Shown: positions 9,550 through 20,150 of the stretch, piece after piece
Numbering within the stretch: position 1 is the first letter of the stretch
How the letters are laid out: every line of letters begins with the position of its first letter
Source: Leptospira sp. WS58.C1
GTDB lineage: Bacteria > Spirochaetota > Leptospiria > Leptospirales > Leptospiraceae
NCBI RefSeq assembly: GCF_040833995.1
Contig: NZ_CP162137.1
Coordinates: forward strand, 3,456,001 to 3,520,000
DNA: 64,000 nucleotides
Direction of reading: 5' to 3'
The notes under the pieces: model-generated
Told to the model about the DNA's origin: nothing
Database searches by the model: none
The model's input: only the letters and a program-made list of their open reading frames with translations
Made by a program: the position numbers and the translations under genes

Positions 9550-10923
9550 TTAGTCGTTCCTTATGGTGTCGACAGGATTCAGGCTTGCCGCCCATCTTGC
9601 AGGGAAGTATCCGGCAATTCCGGAAAGTATGGTAGCCGCAGTGGTCACCATAAAAATAAAAGGTATATTGATATCCACAGGAAGTTTATCAAAATAATAG
9701 ATCCGTTTAGGAACTAATTCCACAGGAGTCCAATCCGAGCCGGTAAAAGAAGGTCCGAGCATATTGATGATCTCTTCTACATAACCTATAATCGTATCGA
9801 GTGAGTTTGCTAAGAATACTCCCGTAACTCCGCCGGTCAAAGATGCTAAGATCCCTACAAGCATCGCATTCAACGTAAAGATCAAAAGTATATCGGAAGC
9901 AGGGAGCCCGAGAGCCTTGAGCACTCCGATCGATTTCCGTTTGGCACGAACTAGAGAATAAACGGAAGCGACCATCCCAAGCGCGGCTAAGATAATAAAT
10001 AAGAAAACGATTATAGAGATGATCGTCTTCTCCAATTGTAGAGCTGCTAAAAGATTTTCCTGCTCTTCTGCGATCGTTCTCACGGATAAAGAAGAAGCAG
10101 CATCTATTTCCTGTTCGAACTCTAAACTATTAAAAAGTTTGTACAGTTTCCGCTTGCTGATCGCAAGATCATCCAGGGATTTCGCTTTGATCGTGATCTG
10201 GTTCACGGAATCTTTCATCTTGAAAAATTTCTGCGCTACCGGCAATGCCATATAAACAAAACTGGAATCGAACTTATAGTTCCCTGTTTTAAAAAATCCG
10301 GATACTCTGAAGTTTTGAACGCTTACTTCCACCCCTTTTCCAAGAGAGAATCTTCCTCCCGGCACTGCCAAAGTAAGCTGTTTGCCCAAACTGAAATTGT
10401 AAAGATCCTCCATCTCTTTTCCCAAGATGATGTAGTTCTCTCGATTCAGATGACCCAGCTCTTCTCTATCGTAATGGACAAGTCTTGGAAAGTTATGAAG
10501 TTTATGCTCTGTCAGCGCATCCACACTTGGGACTGCGACCGCCTTGATTAGAACCGGATAAAATACGTTATATCTCTGGATGAGCCCGTGACTTTGGATC
10601 CCACCTTCGACGGAAATGATCCTATCTTTGAGATCAGGATCGTTTTGTATATATTTGATGATTTTTTGGTAGTCCCGGATCTCTCCGCCATTGGAACTAC
10701 TTTCAATTGTAATATGTTCTCCACCTTGCCACAGAGATTCCTTAAGTTGCCTTTGAAATCCGTTGAAGATAGAAAGCACTACGATAAGTAGGGCGACTCC
10801 GACAGCCATAACGATAAACGAAATCCTGGATTTGATCGAAAGGAGTCCTGTAACTCTGGATCCTCGGATATATCGGGAAGTGAGAAGTAGGATCAGGGGG
10901 GATCTATGAAAGAAGAAATTCAT
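9550..10923 (-). CDS. LolC/LolE-type lipoprotein-release ABC permease
   Basis: The 457-residue membrane protein has an N-terminal helix, a large periplasmic domain (about residues 50-290) and three C-terminal helices of the FtsX family ending with [20 protein letters not shown]. The N-terminal phrase [22 protein letters not shown] is close to the 'R.....R....FIS..S.ISI' pattern of LolC/E. The ATG at 10923 is preferred over the upstream TTG because it gives this LolC-like N-terminus. The LolD-like ATPase follows with one base between stop and start. It is an inner-membrane component and probably works as a homodimer, because only one permease is encoded here. Confidence 0.85.
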   Translation of the reverse strand: MNFFFHRSPLILLLTSRYIRGSRVTGLLSIKSRISFIVMAVGVALLIVVLSIFNGFQRQLKESLWQGGEHITIESSSNGGEIRDYQKIIKYIQNDPDLKDRIISVEGGIQSHGLIQRYNVFYPVLIKAVAVPSVDALTEHKLHNFPRLVHYDREELGHLNRENYIILGKEMEDLYNFSLGKQLTLAVPGGRFSLGKGVEVSVQNFRVSGFFKTGNYKFDSSFVYMALPVAQKFFKMKDSVNQITIKAKSLDDLAISKRKLYKLFNSLEFEQEIDAASSLSVRTIAEEQENLLAALQLEKTIISIIVFLFIILAALGMVASVYSLVRAKRKSIGVLKALGLPASDILLIFTLNAMLVGILASLTGGVTGVFLANSLDTIIGYVEEIINMLGPSFTGSDWTPVELVPKRIYYFDKLPVDINIPFIFMVTTAATILSGIAGYFPARWAASLNPVDTIRND

Positions 10924-11058
10924 CAGTTTGGCGATTGAAATTAAACAAATTCGCAAATTTCCTTAGTTTGACAATTATCAGATTCCGATGCAGGATGTCA
11001 AAAAAAAGTCGATACCGATTTAGCCTCATAGTAGGATCGGTCTCTCATTCGAAATTAT

Positions 11059-12075
11059 ATGCCATCCGAACAAGTATACTCCTTATTATTTCAGTCTAGG
11101 GACGGGGCTTCCTCTCTTTACATCCTATTTGGGGGAATCGTCGATCCGGTTTCCAGTCGGATCGATAGATTCGAAGTAGTTGCCGTGGGAAATAGCGAGT
11201 TGATCAACGTTCCGTTATCCGGAACAACCTTTAAGGATGTCACCAATATCTGCCAAAAGATCAAATACGAAGGCAAACAACTTAAAAATCTCACAAATAA
11301 ACTTCAGGAACTATTCCAAAACAGCGGACGCTCCGACGATTTTATGGAGCAGCTCATTCATTATATCAATAAGCGCGAGGACGAAAAGATCAGATACCTG
11401 ATCAATCAGATCCAAAACCAAGCAATGGGAAATTCCAAACCGGATATCAGTCTTTGGTATTCCTTAATCGATCGAGATAAGATCGAGGAAGCCGGTTCCG
11501 GGAAAACTTCCTTTGAAACGTTGGATTCGGCGGAAGAAGTCCATGAAGAATCCGCACCGGAAGAACTTCCTACAATCCCAATTGGAGTTCCGACAGGAAT
11601 AGATGCTTCTATTCCTCCTACCGCTTCAAGAGTTCAGTTCAAATTTATTCTTTCTCCTGTTTCCGGCATCCCGGTCAATCAACTCAAACCAGGGGATCAG
11701 ATCGTAGTCCAATTGATCGGAAACGATCCTACTACTTTGGGGATCATAGACTCTATGAAACTCAAAACGGAAGACGGAAGTATTAAACCTATTCCGGCCA
11801 CGGTTGTCGCCACTGAGAATAAAGGTGTTGAGAATGAAACCATTGTCAAAATAGGGAACGATGTCTTCGGCAAAATTTACGAAGAAGAAAATTCCATCAA
11901 GGTCCGTCTTTATACCGGAGAAAAACCGGTTTCTAAGTCCGGCGGCCCGAGCAGCGCCTCTTCAACTTCCAACGCTTCCTTGGAAGCGGGAGAATCCAGT
12001 CTACTTCTGACTGTATTGATCGCATTAGGGGTTGTGGGAATTGGAATGATCGCGATTTTTGTATTCTTACTTTAA
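11059..12075 (+). CDS. Hypothetical C-tail-anchored protein
   Basis: The 338-residue product has no signal peptide. It begins with a soluble region of about 130 residues with beta strands and a long helical stretch (KQLKNLTNKLQELFQNS). An acidic, Pro-rich linker (about 150-190) and a beta-rich domain with the phrase LKPGDQIVVQLIGNDP (about 195-280) follow. A Ser-rich linker leads to one C-terminal membrane helix (LLLTVLIALGVVGIGMIAIF). The layout suggests a cytosolic protein anchored by its tail. I recognise no family. The gene is transcribed away from the LolC-like gene and is followed by another membrane protein gene 79 bases on. Confidence 0.65.
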   Translation: MPSEQVYSLLFQSRDGASSLYILFGGIVDPVSSRIDRFEVVAVGNSELINVPLSGTTFKDVTNICQKIKYEGKQLKNLTNKLQELFQNSGRSDDFMEQLIHYINKREDEKIRYLINQIQNQAMGNSKPDISLWYSLIDRDKIEEAGSGKTSFETLDSAEEVHEESAPEELPTIPIGVPTGIDASIPPTASRVQFKFILSPVSGIPVNQLKPGDQIVVQLIGNDPTTLGIIDSMKLKTEDGSIKPIPATVVATENKGVENETIVKIGNDVFGKIYEEENSIKVRLYTGEKPVSKSGGPSSASSTSNASLEAGESSLLLTVLIALGVVGIGMIAIFVFLL

Positions 12076-12154
12076 GTCAGGTCTTTCTCTCACAACTTTT
12101 TGGATGGAGAGAATCCAGCTCAGTAAAATCATAGCCCTATAGACGGATTACGAT

Positions 12155-13201
12155 ATGAAATCTCGCATTAAATTGACTATCACTTACATTATTCCATTCG
12201 TTCTTCTATTGGTCAGCGGGTTTCAACTTTTTTTACAACCTACTTTCTTAAATACAAATGACACCGCAACAATGGAAGCTTTGTTAGACGGGACTGCGAG
12301 AGAGCCTATCTCCGGATTTTATTTCCAAGGTGGAGCGATCTCTCAAATGATGCTGACCAAAAAGATCCTAAAAGAGATAGAAGATCCAAGTCTTCCGAAC
12401 GATTCCCAACCCGAAGAGATCAAAAACAGATTAGGAAGAGTATTACTCGGACAAAGATTGCAGATCTTCTTTTATGTATTTTTAGCGATCCTCTCCCTGA
12501 CTTCTTTTCTTTCTCTTTATTTCAGGGCATTTTTCTACACGTTCTTAAACAGAATATTGTACTTTTTCGGCTTTATTCACGGACTTTTCAGTATGCCGAA
12601 TATCGCTTTAGCTGGAGCAAGTTCCGGAAGAACGGAAGATCTTTTTTGGGTGATCCCTTCTTTATTTTTTGCGTTCGCTTGGATCATAGGTATGGTCTAT
12701 CTGATGTTTACCATCGGAAAACTTTTTTCAAGGGATGACGCAGATCGCTTTTCTTCTCTTAAAAACTTGAGAGAGGACGAATCTGAATTTAGATCCGAAA
12801 GTAATCGGAACCATTCTTTTGCTACCGCACTTCTCCATTTTTTGGGAATTGTAGCTTTGGGAACATTGATCGGAAATATCGTTTATATCCCGCTGTTCGT
12901 TCTCCAAAAAAATTATTCGGAACCTTTCGGGATCTTGATCGCAGGGGCAGTCGTCGTGATTTCTGCGTTTTATATCCGCAACTATCTCAAGTTCGGAAAA
13001 AGCTCGGAGTTGAGTACCTACCAAAACTTGGCCTTAGGGATCAGTTATCTACAGGTCAGATTTATCAGGATCGCTTTGATGATACTTTTGGTTTTGGTCC
13101 TGGTGGTCGTATTTATCCTGTTCTTATTCAATCTACTTACGATCAACTTCGGGATCTTAGAATCCCTGTTTCCATCCATCGACAGTAGACAAAATCTCTA
13201 A
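12155..13201 (+). CDS. Hypothetical polytopic membrane protein
   Basis: The 348-residue product has about seven hydrophobic segments: one near the N-terminus (TYIIPFVLLLVSGFQLFL), two or three around residues 105-175, and four between about 175 and 335. A charged cytosolic loop of about 30 residues (SRDDADRFSSLKNLREDESE) lies near residue 200. No known transporter or enzyme motif is apparent. Its last 45 bases overlap the 3' end of the convergent 93-residue membrane protein gene on the other strand. Confidence 0.65.
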   Translation: MKSRIKLTITYIIPFVLLLVSGFQLFLQPTFLNTNDTATMEALLDGTAREPISGFYFQGGAISQMMLTKKILKEIEDPSLPNDSQPEEIKNRLGRVLLGQRLQIFFYVFLAILSLTSFLSLYFRAFFYTFLNRILYFFGFIHGLFSMPNIALAGASSGRTEDLFWVIPSLFFAFAWIIGMVYLMFTIGKLFSRDDADRFSSLKNLREDESEFRSESNRNHSFATALLHFLGIVALGTLIGNIVYIPLFVLQKNYSEPFGILIAGAVVVISAFYIRNYLKFGKSSELSTYQNLALGISYLQVRFIRIALMILLVLVLVVVFILFLFNLLTINFGILESLFPSIDSRQNL

Positions 13202-13438
13202 AGCGTTCTTTCCCAACCAATAACAAAGAACAATATGAGAAAAAGCTAAAACAGAATAGCTCAATCTATCCAACACTCTTCTAAATGCGATAAATATCCC
13301 GAGATGGGTCACGACCAAGGAGAGTATAAAACCTTCTCCCGCATAATGATTCAGAGTGAGATAAACACTTAAGTAAACCGTAATGATGAAAAATCCCCAG
13401 GCTGCAAACTTTTCCAGTTTGAGATGTCTGGGATCCAT
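13157..13438 (-). CDS. Small hypothetical membrane protein, last gene of the ParA operon
   Basis: The 93-residue product has two or three hydrophobic segments (AAWGFFIITVYLSVYLTL, GFILSLVVTHLGIFIAF, YSVLAFSHIVLCYWLG). Its start lies 6 bases after the stop of the YwqK-like gene, so it is the fourth gene of the unit led by parA. Its 3' end overlaps the converging membrane-protein gene by 45 bases, so opposing transcription may interfere. The family is unknown. Confidence 0.6.
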   Translation of the reverse strand: MDPRHLKLEKFAAWGFFIITVYLSVYLTLNHYAGEGFILSLVVTHLGIFIAFRRVLDRLSYSVLAFSHIVLCYWLGKNALEILSTVDGWKQGF

Positions 13439-13444
13439 TAGGGA

Positions 13445-14131
13445 TTATCCGCAACGAGATTCTTTTTTCTGAACTTCACAAAGAACTTTTCCAGTCGGAG
13501 AAAAGATAGTCCTGGATAAAAAATTGCCATTCTCATCGAAAACTTCGACAGACTCTGTTTGCCTGTTCGGAAAATAATAGAACCAGGTGCGGATCTTTTT
13601 TCCTTTGGAATAATAACCTGAATATTCCAATTCTCCGTCTTTGAAGTATTTCTGCCAAAAATCGGACTTCTGTCCGTTCTTATAATTTCCTTTTACTTCC
13701 AGAGTTCCTTCCGGATAATATCTTTCGTACGGACCTTCTTCGTTTCCTTCGTCACCGTTAATTTGAGCGAACTCGTCTTTGATCTGGCTTCCAAATTTTT
13801 GTTTGATATAGGGTTTACCATCCGCAAAATACCAAACCCAATCCCCAACCTTGGAACCGTGTTCGTATTTTCCTTGGGAAGAGATCCCTTCCTCGGATCT
13901 GAGATAAGATTTACATAGTCCATGATAGAGTTTGTTCTCATCTAAAGGACATTCGAAGTATAACTTCCCATTATCGTAATATATTCTGGCAAGCCCCGGC
14001 TCGTTCAGAATATACGCGTTCATATTCTTGTCGTATTTTGCGCCTGCAGGTAGACCATGAGGCCTTTCCGTAGATTCACAAAAGAATAAAAAGGAGCAGA
14101 CGAAGAATATTATAAATTTTGAAAATTTCAT
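13445..14131 (-). CDS. Lipoprotein-like MORN/YwqK-type repeat protein
   Basis: The 228-residue product starts with a signal peptide ending in CSFLFFCES, so it is a likely lipoprotein with the Cys near residue 18. The body has repeated units of the YwqK/MORN-variant type: YDNGKLYFECPL, YFADGKPYIKQKF, YPEGTLEVKGNYKNG, FKDGELEYSGYYSKGKK. Such repeats fold as open beta-meanders and often bind proteins or lipids. Some databases name the family a 'YwqK antitoxin', but no toxin is visible here. The gene starts directly after the TAG of the preceding gene, within the parA-led operon. Confidence 0.75.
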   Translation of the reverse strand: MKFSKFIIFFVCSFLFFCESTERPHGLPAGAKYDKNMNAYILNEPGLARIYYDNGKLYFECPLDENKLYHGLCKSYLRSEEGISSQGKYEHGSKVGDWVWYFADGKPYIKQKFGSQIKDEFAQINGDEGNEEGPYERYYPEGTLEVKGNYKNGQKSDFWQKYFKDGELEYSGYYSKGKKIRTWFYYFPNRQTESVEVFDENGNFLSRTIFSPTGKVLCEVQKKESRCG

Positions 14132-14863
14132 CTAATCGATGGTGAATTTTTTGGTCACGAGAATTTCTCCGTTCTCGTCCTTGATCTCCGCTTCGTAAGC
14201 GCCCTCTTCGTCGAAGAAAGAATCGTCGTAGTAGGTTTGGAATTTATCGAATCTGCGTTTGAACTCTTTCTCCTGAACGCTGACCTCTTCCCTGGATTCA
14301 TCCACCTTATAGATCGTAAGTTTGATCTTATCGGGAGAGAACCAACCGCCTCTTTTATAATATATGAAAAAGTCCTGTCCGTGAGTAAAATGATACTCTT
14401 TTTCCGAACCCATTCCGGAAACCTTGTCCGGGGTCATTTTATCCACGTCCATATAGATCTCGTGTTTAGAAGGCCATAGCCACCATACAAAGATCAATAC
14501 CAAGAAGACACCGAGAATGCGGATCCATTTTTTATTTCCGTTAGAATCGCGGAGTCCCGTTTGTGTGTATTCTTCTATCCTCATACCGTTGTTTAGCTTG
14601 AAAATGGGCTCTTTTTTGGGCAATTGTTTTTCCCGGCTTTCGGGCGGTTCGGAAGGAGTAGAATCAATCTCCGACTTGGAACCGGGTTCCGAAACGAAAC
14701 CAGTCTCCTCAGAAGGGACCCGAGTCGAGGAAATCGGTTCTAAAACCGCCGGCGTTTCCGGCACCTTTAGATCCGGCTTTTTTTCGGCGGAAAATTCTCC
14801 GCCTAATGTTTTTTTGACGGCCGCCCCTGCCGCTTTTTTTAATAAGTCCTTCTTACCCGCCAA
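14132..14863 (-). CDS. Hypothetical single-pass membrane protein linked to ParA
   Basis: The 243-residue product starts with TTG behind a GAGG site and overlaps the parA stop by 11 bases. The basic N-terminus ([19 protein letters not shown]) and a Pro/Ser/Glu-rich linker (about 25-90) lead to one membrane helix ([18 protein letters not shown], about 112-130). A C-terminal beta-rich domain of about 110 residues follows, ending [11 protein letters not shown], and would be periplasmic. The family is unknown. The overlap suggests its membrane position or assembly may be governed by the ParA-like ATPase. Confidence 0.6.
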   Translation of the reverse strand: MAGKKDLLKKAAGAAVKKTLGGEFSAEKKPDLKVPETPAVLEPISSTRVPSEETGFVSEPGSKSEIDSTPSEPPESREKQLPKKEPIFKLNNGMRIEEYTQTGLRDSNGNKKWIRILGVFLVLIFVWWLWPSKHEIYMDVDKMTPDKVSGMGSEKEYHFTHGQDFFIYYKRGGWFSPDKIKLTIYKVDESREEVSVQEKEFKRRFDKFQTYYDDSFFDEEGAYEAEIKDENGEILVTKKFTID

Positions 14864-15611
14864 AAGAGTAGACCTCGTCTGTGAATTGCTGGTAAGCCTT
14901 GGTTGTTTTATTTTTGGGCTGGTATTCGTACAAAGACTGGTTTAAAAGATGCGCCTCTTCCACTGCAACGGAAGGAGGGATTTTCGATTCGAATAGACGA
15001 AGATGTTCTTCAATCATAGGAACTACCGTTTGAGACATCGTGGTCCTTTGTTGGAATAAGGTCAATAATGCTCCTAAAATTTTCAATCCGGGGTTAAACC
15101 TTTTAACGGTATGGTTTTTAGCTTCTAAGATCGCCTCTATCCCATCCAAAGAAAATTTAGAGATCTGCAACGGAACGATGAGTCCGGTCGCGGCGACAAA
15201 TGCATTCATAGTGATCAAAGAAAGGCTAGGCGGACAATCGATCACCACCCAATCAAAATCATTCTGAACCGTTTCCAAGGCTTCCTTCAGAACAAAAAAG
15301 CCGTCCATTTTTCCGGAAAGAAGAACATCGATCTGAGAAAGTTTAGAAGACGCAGGAAGCAAACTCAAACCGGGAATCCTGGTCGGAGAGATGAGTTCGC
15401 GAATCGGGACCTTCTCGCTAAAAAGTAAAAAAGAGTCCTTACCGTTCTTGGAAGAAGATTCCGGGAACACGGAACTCGCATTGTTCTGGGCATCCAGGTC
15501 TATGAGCAAAACCCTTTCTCCCTTTTTCGCAAGGCCCACGGCAAGATGGACGGACGTGGTGGTCTTTCCCACTCCCCCTTTTTGATTGGCTATACAAAGA
15601 GTCTGTTTCAT
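14853..15611 (-). CDS. Orphan ParA/Soj-family ATPase
   Basis: The 252-residue protein has the deviant Walker [10 protein letters not shown] (residues 11-19), the A' motif [10 protein letters not shown] and Walker [12 protein letters not shown], all typical of ParA/MinD ATPases that form dynamic gradients on DNA or membranes. No parB gene and no parS-like site is next to it. The following three genes encode a single-pass membrane protein, a lipoprotein and a small membrane protein. This suggests positioning of an envelope machine rather than chromosome partition. Chromosomal ParA cannot be ruled out from this window alone. Confidence 0.8.
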   Translation of the reverse strand: MKQTLCIANQKGGVGKTTTSVHLAVGLAKKGERVLLIDLDAQNNASSVFPESSSKNGKDSFLLFSEKVPIRELISPTRIPGLSLLPASSKLSQIDVLLSGKMDGFFVLKEALETVQNDFDWVVIDCPPSLSLITMNAFVAATGLIVPLQISKFSLDGIEAILEAKNHTVKRFNPGLKILGALLTLFQQRTTMSQTVVPMIEEHLRLFESKIPPSVAVEEAHLLNQSLYEYQPKNKTTKAYQQFTDEVYSFGG

Positions 15612-15727
15612 TCAAAAATCCGTTGCCGGTACTGGTCCTCTTAGAAGAATAACTCCATAGGCCTCTAAAATTTCAAGGAGAAGGAAAAATTTCCTGGTCT
15701 TTCGGAGAAGGAGGCAAGGGAGCCCTA

Positions 15728-17185
15728 ATGGAATACGAAGTAATCATCGGTTTGGAAGTACATGCTCAATTAAACACGGATTCCAAAGTTTTCTCCGATA
15801 GCCCTTCTAAATTCGGAGCCGCTCCCAATTCCCAGGTTTCCTCGGTTTGTTTGGGACTTCCCGGTTCTTTGCCGGTTTTAAACGAAGAAGCGTTGACCAA
15901 GGCGATCATGGCGGGTCTGGCATTCGGTTCCAATATTACTCTACATACTAAGTTCGATCGAAAAAATTATTTTTATCCGGACCTTCCCAAAGGGTACCAA
16001 ATTTCACAATTCGACCGACCTATCTGTGAAGGAGGTAAGATCACCTTTACCGTTAAGGGAGAAGATAAACCTAGATCCGTAAACCTCACCCGCATTCATA
16101 TAGAAGAAGATGCCGGAAAATTAATACACTCCGCTGATCCCAAGATCCCTCAGTCTTACGTAGACTTAAATCGTGCAGGCACTCCATTGATAGAGATCGT
16201 TTCCGAACCGGAAATGCGTTCTTCCGACGAAGCTTACTATTATCTTTTAGCTCTTAAATCTATTCTCAGGTATATTAGAGTTTCCGATTGTAATATGGAA
16301 GAAGGTTCCCTCCGTTGTGATGCAAACGTTTCCATTCGCCCGAAAGGTTCGGACAAATTCGGCACAAGAGTAGAGATCAAAAACCTGAACTCGTTCAAAG
16401 CAGTCAAAGCCGCTATCGATTACGAGGTAGAATGGCAAAGAGATATGTATTCTCAGGGAAAAACATTCCCTCAACAGACCAAACTTTGGGATTCCGCATC
16501 CAACGTGACTCTCACTATGAGAACTAAAGAAATGAGTCACGACTACAGATATTTTCCAGATCCGGACCTTCCTCCCGTAATTCTTACAAAAGAAACCGTA
16601 GAAGATATCCGCAAATCCCTTCCGGAACTTCCCGATGCAAGAAGAGACAGATTCGTAGAAAAATTAGGACTTCCCAAATATGATGCGGAAGTACTCACTG
16701 CGGAAAGGGAGATTGCCGATTATTACGAAAGCGCTCTTAAAGTCTCCGGAGACCCTAAAAAAACTTCCAATTGGGTCAAAGACGAAGTATTAGGAATTAT
16801 TAATAAAGAAAGTATTACGATTTCCGAATTTAAAGTTGGACCGGAAAGAATAGGCGGACTGGTAAAACTGATCGCTGACGGAAAAATTTCGGGTAAGATC
16901 GGTAAAACCGTCTTTGAAGAAATGCTTGGGACCGACAAAGATCCGGAAACAATCGTGACCGAAAAAAATCTGATCGTAGTTCGAGACGATAAAGAGATCG
17001 AAAGGATTGTAGACGAGGCAATCGCTGCAAACGAAGACGCCGTCCAAAAATACAAATCAGGAAAGGACAGAGCTCTCGGTGCAATCGTAGGTTATGTGAT
17101 GAAAGTTTCCAAAGGAAAAGCGGACCCGAATCTGGTAAATCAGATGTTACTGGATAAATTAGGGCCTTTGCCTCCTAAAGGTTAA
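15728..17185 (+). CDS. gatB: Asp-tRNA(Asn)/Glu-tRNA(Gln) amidotransferase subunit B
   Basis: The 485-residue GatB recognises mischarged Glu-tRNA(Gln) or Asp-tRNA(Asn) and, with GatA and GatC, converts it to the correct aminoacyl-tRNA. The N-terminal cradle domain begins [13 protein letters not shown] and includes [14 protein letters not shown] and [12 protein letters not shown]. The C-terminal YqeY-like tail domain (about 330-485) ends with [13 protein letters not shown]. The length is normal for the family. Start codon ATG at 15728 follows a purine-rich AAGGAGG tract. gatA and gatC are not next to it, which is common in this group. Confidence 0.97.
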   Translation: MEYEVIIGLEVHAQLNTDSKVFSDSPSKFGAAPNSQVSSVCLGLPGSLPVLNEEALTKAIMAGLAFGSNITLHTKFDRKNYFYPDLPKGYQISQFDRPICEGGKITFTVKGEDKPRSVNLTRIHIEEDAGKLIHSADPKIPQSYVDLNRAGTPLIEIVSEPEMRSSDEAYYYLLALKSILRYIRVSDCNMEEGSLRCDANVSIRPKGSDKFGTRVEIKNLNSFKAVKAAIDYEVEWQRDMYSQGKTFPQQTKLWDSASNVTLTMRTKEMSHDYRYFPDPDLPPVILTKETVEDIRKSLPELPDARRDRFVEKLGLPKYDAEVLTAEREIADYYESALKVSGDPKKTSNWVKDEVLGIINKESITISEFKVGPERIGGLVKLIADGKISGKIGKTVFEEMLGTDKDPETIVTEKNLIVVRDDKEIERIVDEAIAANEDAVQKYKSGKDRALGAIVGYVMKVSKGKADPNLVNQMLLDKLGPLPPKG

Positions 17186-17215
17186 GACAAGATCTTTACA
17201 TAACTTTAGTCGACC

Positions 17216-17932
17216 TTAGGATTTCGATTTTCTTTTTGTGGAATTCTGCCTTTGGTCCGATTCTATTTGTCCGTCAACCATATTGATCCTTCTGTCGGCT
17301 AAGGCTGCGTATTCCGGATCATGAGTTACATACAGGATCGTTGTGCCGTTCTCTTTATTCCGTTGCTTAAAGATCTCCATCGTTTTGTCGCCGTTTGCCG
17401 TATCCAAATTTCCTGTGGGCTCGTCCGCAAAGATCAATCCCGGCTCCATTATTAGCGCTCTGGCGATCGCAGCTCTTTGTTGTTCTCCGCCGGACATTTG
17501 CGAAGGATATTTATCCTTACAATGTTCCAACCCGAAGTCCTTCAGTAGGCTGCGAGCATAATCTCGTTTCTTTCCTTCTTCTCCAATTTTTCTTGTGGGC
17601 ATCAATATATTCTCGATTGCACTTAACTCGGGAAGAAGATAATGAAACTGAAAAACGAATCCGATATTTTTGTTCCGAAAACTATGAGCTTCTTTACTTT
17701 CCATTTGGAAAAGATCTTTTCCTTCCAAATATACTTTACCGGAACTTGGAGTATCCAATCCGCTCAACATGTAAAGTAAAGTGGACTTTCCGGAGCCTGA
17801 TCGACCGGTAAGAGAAACGAATTCCCCTTTTTTTATGCTAAGAGTAACATCACGTATTGCTAAAGTAGCCGGTTCTCCGAAAGATTTTACGAGAGAATCA
17901 CAATTAAGAATTATATGAGGATCGTAATTCAT
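17216..17932 (-). CDS. ABC transporter ATP-binding protein, MacB/LolD group
   Basis: The 238-residue ATPase has Walker A GRSGSGKST, the Q-loop (FVFQFHYLLPELSAIEN), the signature MSGGEQQRAAIARAL and Walker [13 protein letters not shown]. It overlaps the upstream FtsX-type permease gene by 4 bases, and a membrane-fusion-type adaptor gene precedes that. The three together look like a MacAB/DevBCA-type export system that extrudes a substrate through an outer-membrane TolC-like channel encoded elsewhere. A basic C-terminal tail (STKRKSKS) is unusual but short. Confidence 0.88.
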   Translation of the reverse strand: MNYDPHIILNCDSLVKSFGEPATLAIRDVTLSIKKGEFVSLTGRSGSGKSTLLYMLSGLDTPSSGKVYLEGKDLFQMESKEAHSFRNKNIGFVFQFHYLLPELSAIENILMPTRKIGEEGKKRDYARSLLKDFGLEHCKDKYPSQMSGGEQQRAAIARALIMEPGLIFADEPTGNLDTANGDKTMEIFKQRNKENGTTILYVTHDPEYAALADRRINMVDGQIESDQRQNSTKRKSKS

Positions 17933-19182
17933 GCGCTTCCCCGAATGATCTCTACAGGAGACAATTTAGATGCCGATCTGGCCGGAATATATGCAGCGAT
18001 CCCACTAGTAATGACGGAAAGGCAAAAAGCCTGGATATAGATACCGTAATTCCAAGAGATCTTCATTACGTTGGTCATCATCGGACCTTTTGTGGTTTTT
18101 CCTCCGATCGGATAACCATCCAACCAATAACAAGCAATCGCTCCGACCAAAAGTCCCAAAAGTGCGCCCAGGAACCCCAATAATAATCCTTGGATAATAA
18201 AAAGACGGATCGTATCATTCTCGTCGAATCCGAGAGATCTTAAGATCGCTATCTCTTTTTTCTTATGGTTCACGACCATATTTAGTACATTATAAATTCC
18301 GAATGCTACAACCAGAATGATCGTAAATGTAGTCGTATTCCGTACTATGTTCTGGGTCTTAAATACCGAAAGGATACTTTCGTATGCTTGGTCCCAACTT
18401 TGTACCTTATCCCTTGTCAGAAAAGACCATTCGGTCGCAACATCCGCCGCCATTGAAACGTCTTTTAATCGGACTACTATCTCCGAAATAATCCCGTTTG
18501 CCTGAGTAAGTCTTTGAACTGTTCGGATAGATGCATATACTGAACTCTCGTCTATCATACGATTTCCGATCCGAATCACTCCTTCCACTTTTACGTTTGA
18601 AATTTTTCCATTCGTCGAAACTACTTGGATGATATCTCCCGCTTCGGCACCCAATCGTTCTATGAGCCCGGCTCCTGCAAAAATTACGTCGCCACCCCGG
18701 TCCAGATCCCGCAAATTTCCCTCTTCGACGTAGTTCCCGATTGTGGTAACTTTCGTTTGTCTGACCGGATCTATCCCGAACAGTTTGGCGGGAAGAGTTT
18801 GTTTTCCGAACTTGAAAATCAATTGCCGATTCAATTGGGGAGCGTAAGCCTCCACCCTCTCATCAAGATCTAATTTTAGGAACCAACCCTTAACGTTCGT
18901 TAGCTGAGTTGAATCGGTTTTTCCCGATGGAGGTTTGATCCAACGAACGAACGAATCCGGAAAAAAAACTCCTTCAAAACTTTCCTCTTTTAAGACCTCG
19001 TCCCTAGGAGAGATCCTGATCTGTGCATCGTTATTCACCAACTGATCAGTGATATATTCCTGAAAGCCCAACATCATCCCGGAAAAAACAACGTAGCCTG
19101 CGGTTCCTAAAAGGATCCCGAAAAAGGTAAGGAAAGTTTGTTGTGGACGACTGATCAATTGCCGGATTGCTAAAAAAAACAT
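17929..19182 (-). CDS. FtsX/MacB-type ABC permease
   Basis: The 417-residue inner-membrane protein has one N-terminal helix (TFLTFFGILLGTAGYVVFSG), a periplasmic domain (about residues 45-270) and three C-terminal helices with the family's ILRSLGFDENDTIRLF and AAYIPARSASKLSPVEIIRG phrases. The start ATG follows an AAGGAGATCGGA site. It is flanked by an adaptor gene (10 bases upstream) and the ATPase gene (4-base overlap downstream), and is the likely permease of a tripartite exporter. Confidence 0.88.
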   Translation of the reverse strand: MFFLAIRQLISRPQQTFLTFFGILLGTAGYVVFSGMMLGFQEYITDQLVNNDAQIRISPRDEVLKEESFEGVFFPDSFVRWIKPPSGKTDSTQLTNVKGWFLKLDLDERVEAYAPQLNRQLIFKFGKQTLPAKLFGIDPVRQTKVTTIGNYVEEGNLRDLDRGGDVIFAGAGLIERLGAEAGDIIQVVSTNGKISNVKVEGVIRIGNRMIDESSVYASIRTVQRLTQANGIISEIVVRLKDVSMAADVATEWSFLTRDKVQSWDQAYESILSVFKTQNIVRNTTTFTIILVVAFGIYNVLNMVVNHKKKEIAILRSLGFDENDTIRLFIIQGLLLGFLGALLGLLVGAIACYWLDGYPIGGKTTKGPMMTNVMKISWNYGIYIQAFCLSVITSGIAAYIPARSASKLSPVEIIRGSA

Positions 19183-19192
19183 TCCGATCTCC

Positions 19193-20002
19193 TTAGGGGT
19201 TTCCGTTCATCAGAATCGAATCGGTCTCTAAGACGGAATTTTCCAATACCTCGCACCATTCACCGTCAACCGCTCCCACTTTCGCATCTACCCAAAGTTT
19301 TTTTCCGGATCTTATTATATGGATCCTTCCTTTTATGATGGATTTCACAGGGACCAAAAGAGCTTTTTCTTTTTTAGCCACTTCGACAGCTACGTCCGCA
19401 GTCATTTCAGGCAAGACCCCTTCCGGCATAGAGTCTACATCTACCGTCACATAAAATTGTCCATCGGATGGATATACTCGATCGATCTTTCCGGTAAGTT
19501 TATTACCACGGATGGTTTCAAAACTTAGTTCCGCTTTTTGCCCTGGTCGCATTCTTAATACTGAATCCTGGTCCAAGGAAAGTAAAATGTAGGTCTTTTT
19601 CAGGTCCATGATCTTAAGAATAGGAGTGCCCGGCATAACCACCTCTCCTTCTTGAAATGAAAGTGTTGTCACAGTTCCGGAAAAAGGAGCTTTAAATAGG
19701 GTGCCGGTATCCGTGTAGAGTAGATCGGAACCTTCTCTCACTTCCTGACCTTCCTTTACATATAACTTTCGGATGGAAGAGGTAACGCCTAACTTTAAAT
19801 GGTAAACTCTTTCGGATTTTACCGTTCCAAGGGAATAGACCAATTCAACGATCGATCCTACCTTTGGGGAGATCTCTTCTTTTCTTCCTTTCATATACGC
19901 ATAAGTAAGGAACAAGAACAAAGTTAAGAAGATTCCGGCTGCCGCAAATCTTCGCTTTTTAGAAGAATATAATAATTTTATAAAAGCTAGAAACTTGCTC
20001 AT
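19193..20002 (-). CDS. Periplasmic adaptor (membrane fusion protein, HlyD/MacA type)
   Basis: The 269-residue protein has an N-terminal membrane anchor (FAAAGIFLTLFLFLTYAYM, about 19-37). A lipoyl/biotinyl-like half motif (KLYVKEGQEVREGSDLLYTD) is followed by its partner half (FSGTVTTLSFQEGEVVMPGTPILKI). Between them there is almost no coiled coil, so the alpha-hairpin is very short. A beta-barrel domain and a membrane-proximal domain follow. It should link the permease in the inner membrane to an outer-membrane channel. The missing hairpin suggests a different docking mode from classic MacA. Confidence 0.82.
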   Translation of the reverse strand: MSKFLAFIKLLYSSKKRRFAAAGIFLTLFLFLTYAYMKGRKEEISPKVGSIVELVYSLGTVKSERVYHLKLGVTSSIRKLYVKEGQEVREGSDLLYTDTGTLFKAPFSGTVTTLSFQEGEVVMPGTPILKIMDLKKTYILLSLDQDSVLRMRPGQKAELSFETIRGNKLTGKIDRVYPSDGQFYVTVDVDSMPEGVLPEMTADVAVEVAKKEKALLVPVKSIIKGRIHIIRSGKKLWVDAKVGAVDGEWCEVLENSVLETDSILMNGNP

Positions 20003-20150
20003 TCGGATTTCCCAATCTATCTTATCTCCACTATTTTCTACGATTTTAAGCGCAGTATGTCAACAGGAGATGGGACAAAAGGGGAATCCAGCCGATAATC
20101 AGTCCAGTTAAAGGGAAAAAGTTCTCTTTGTTAAGCCGGGATAGCCTTCT

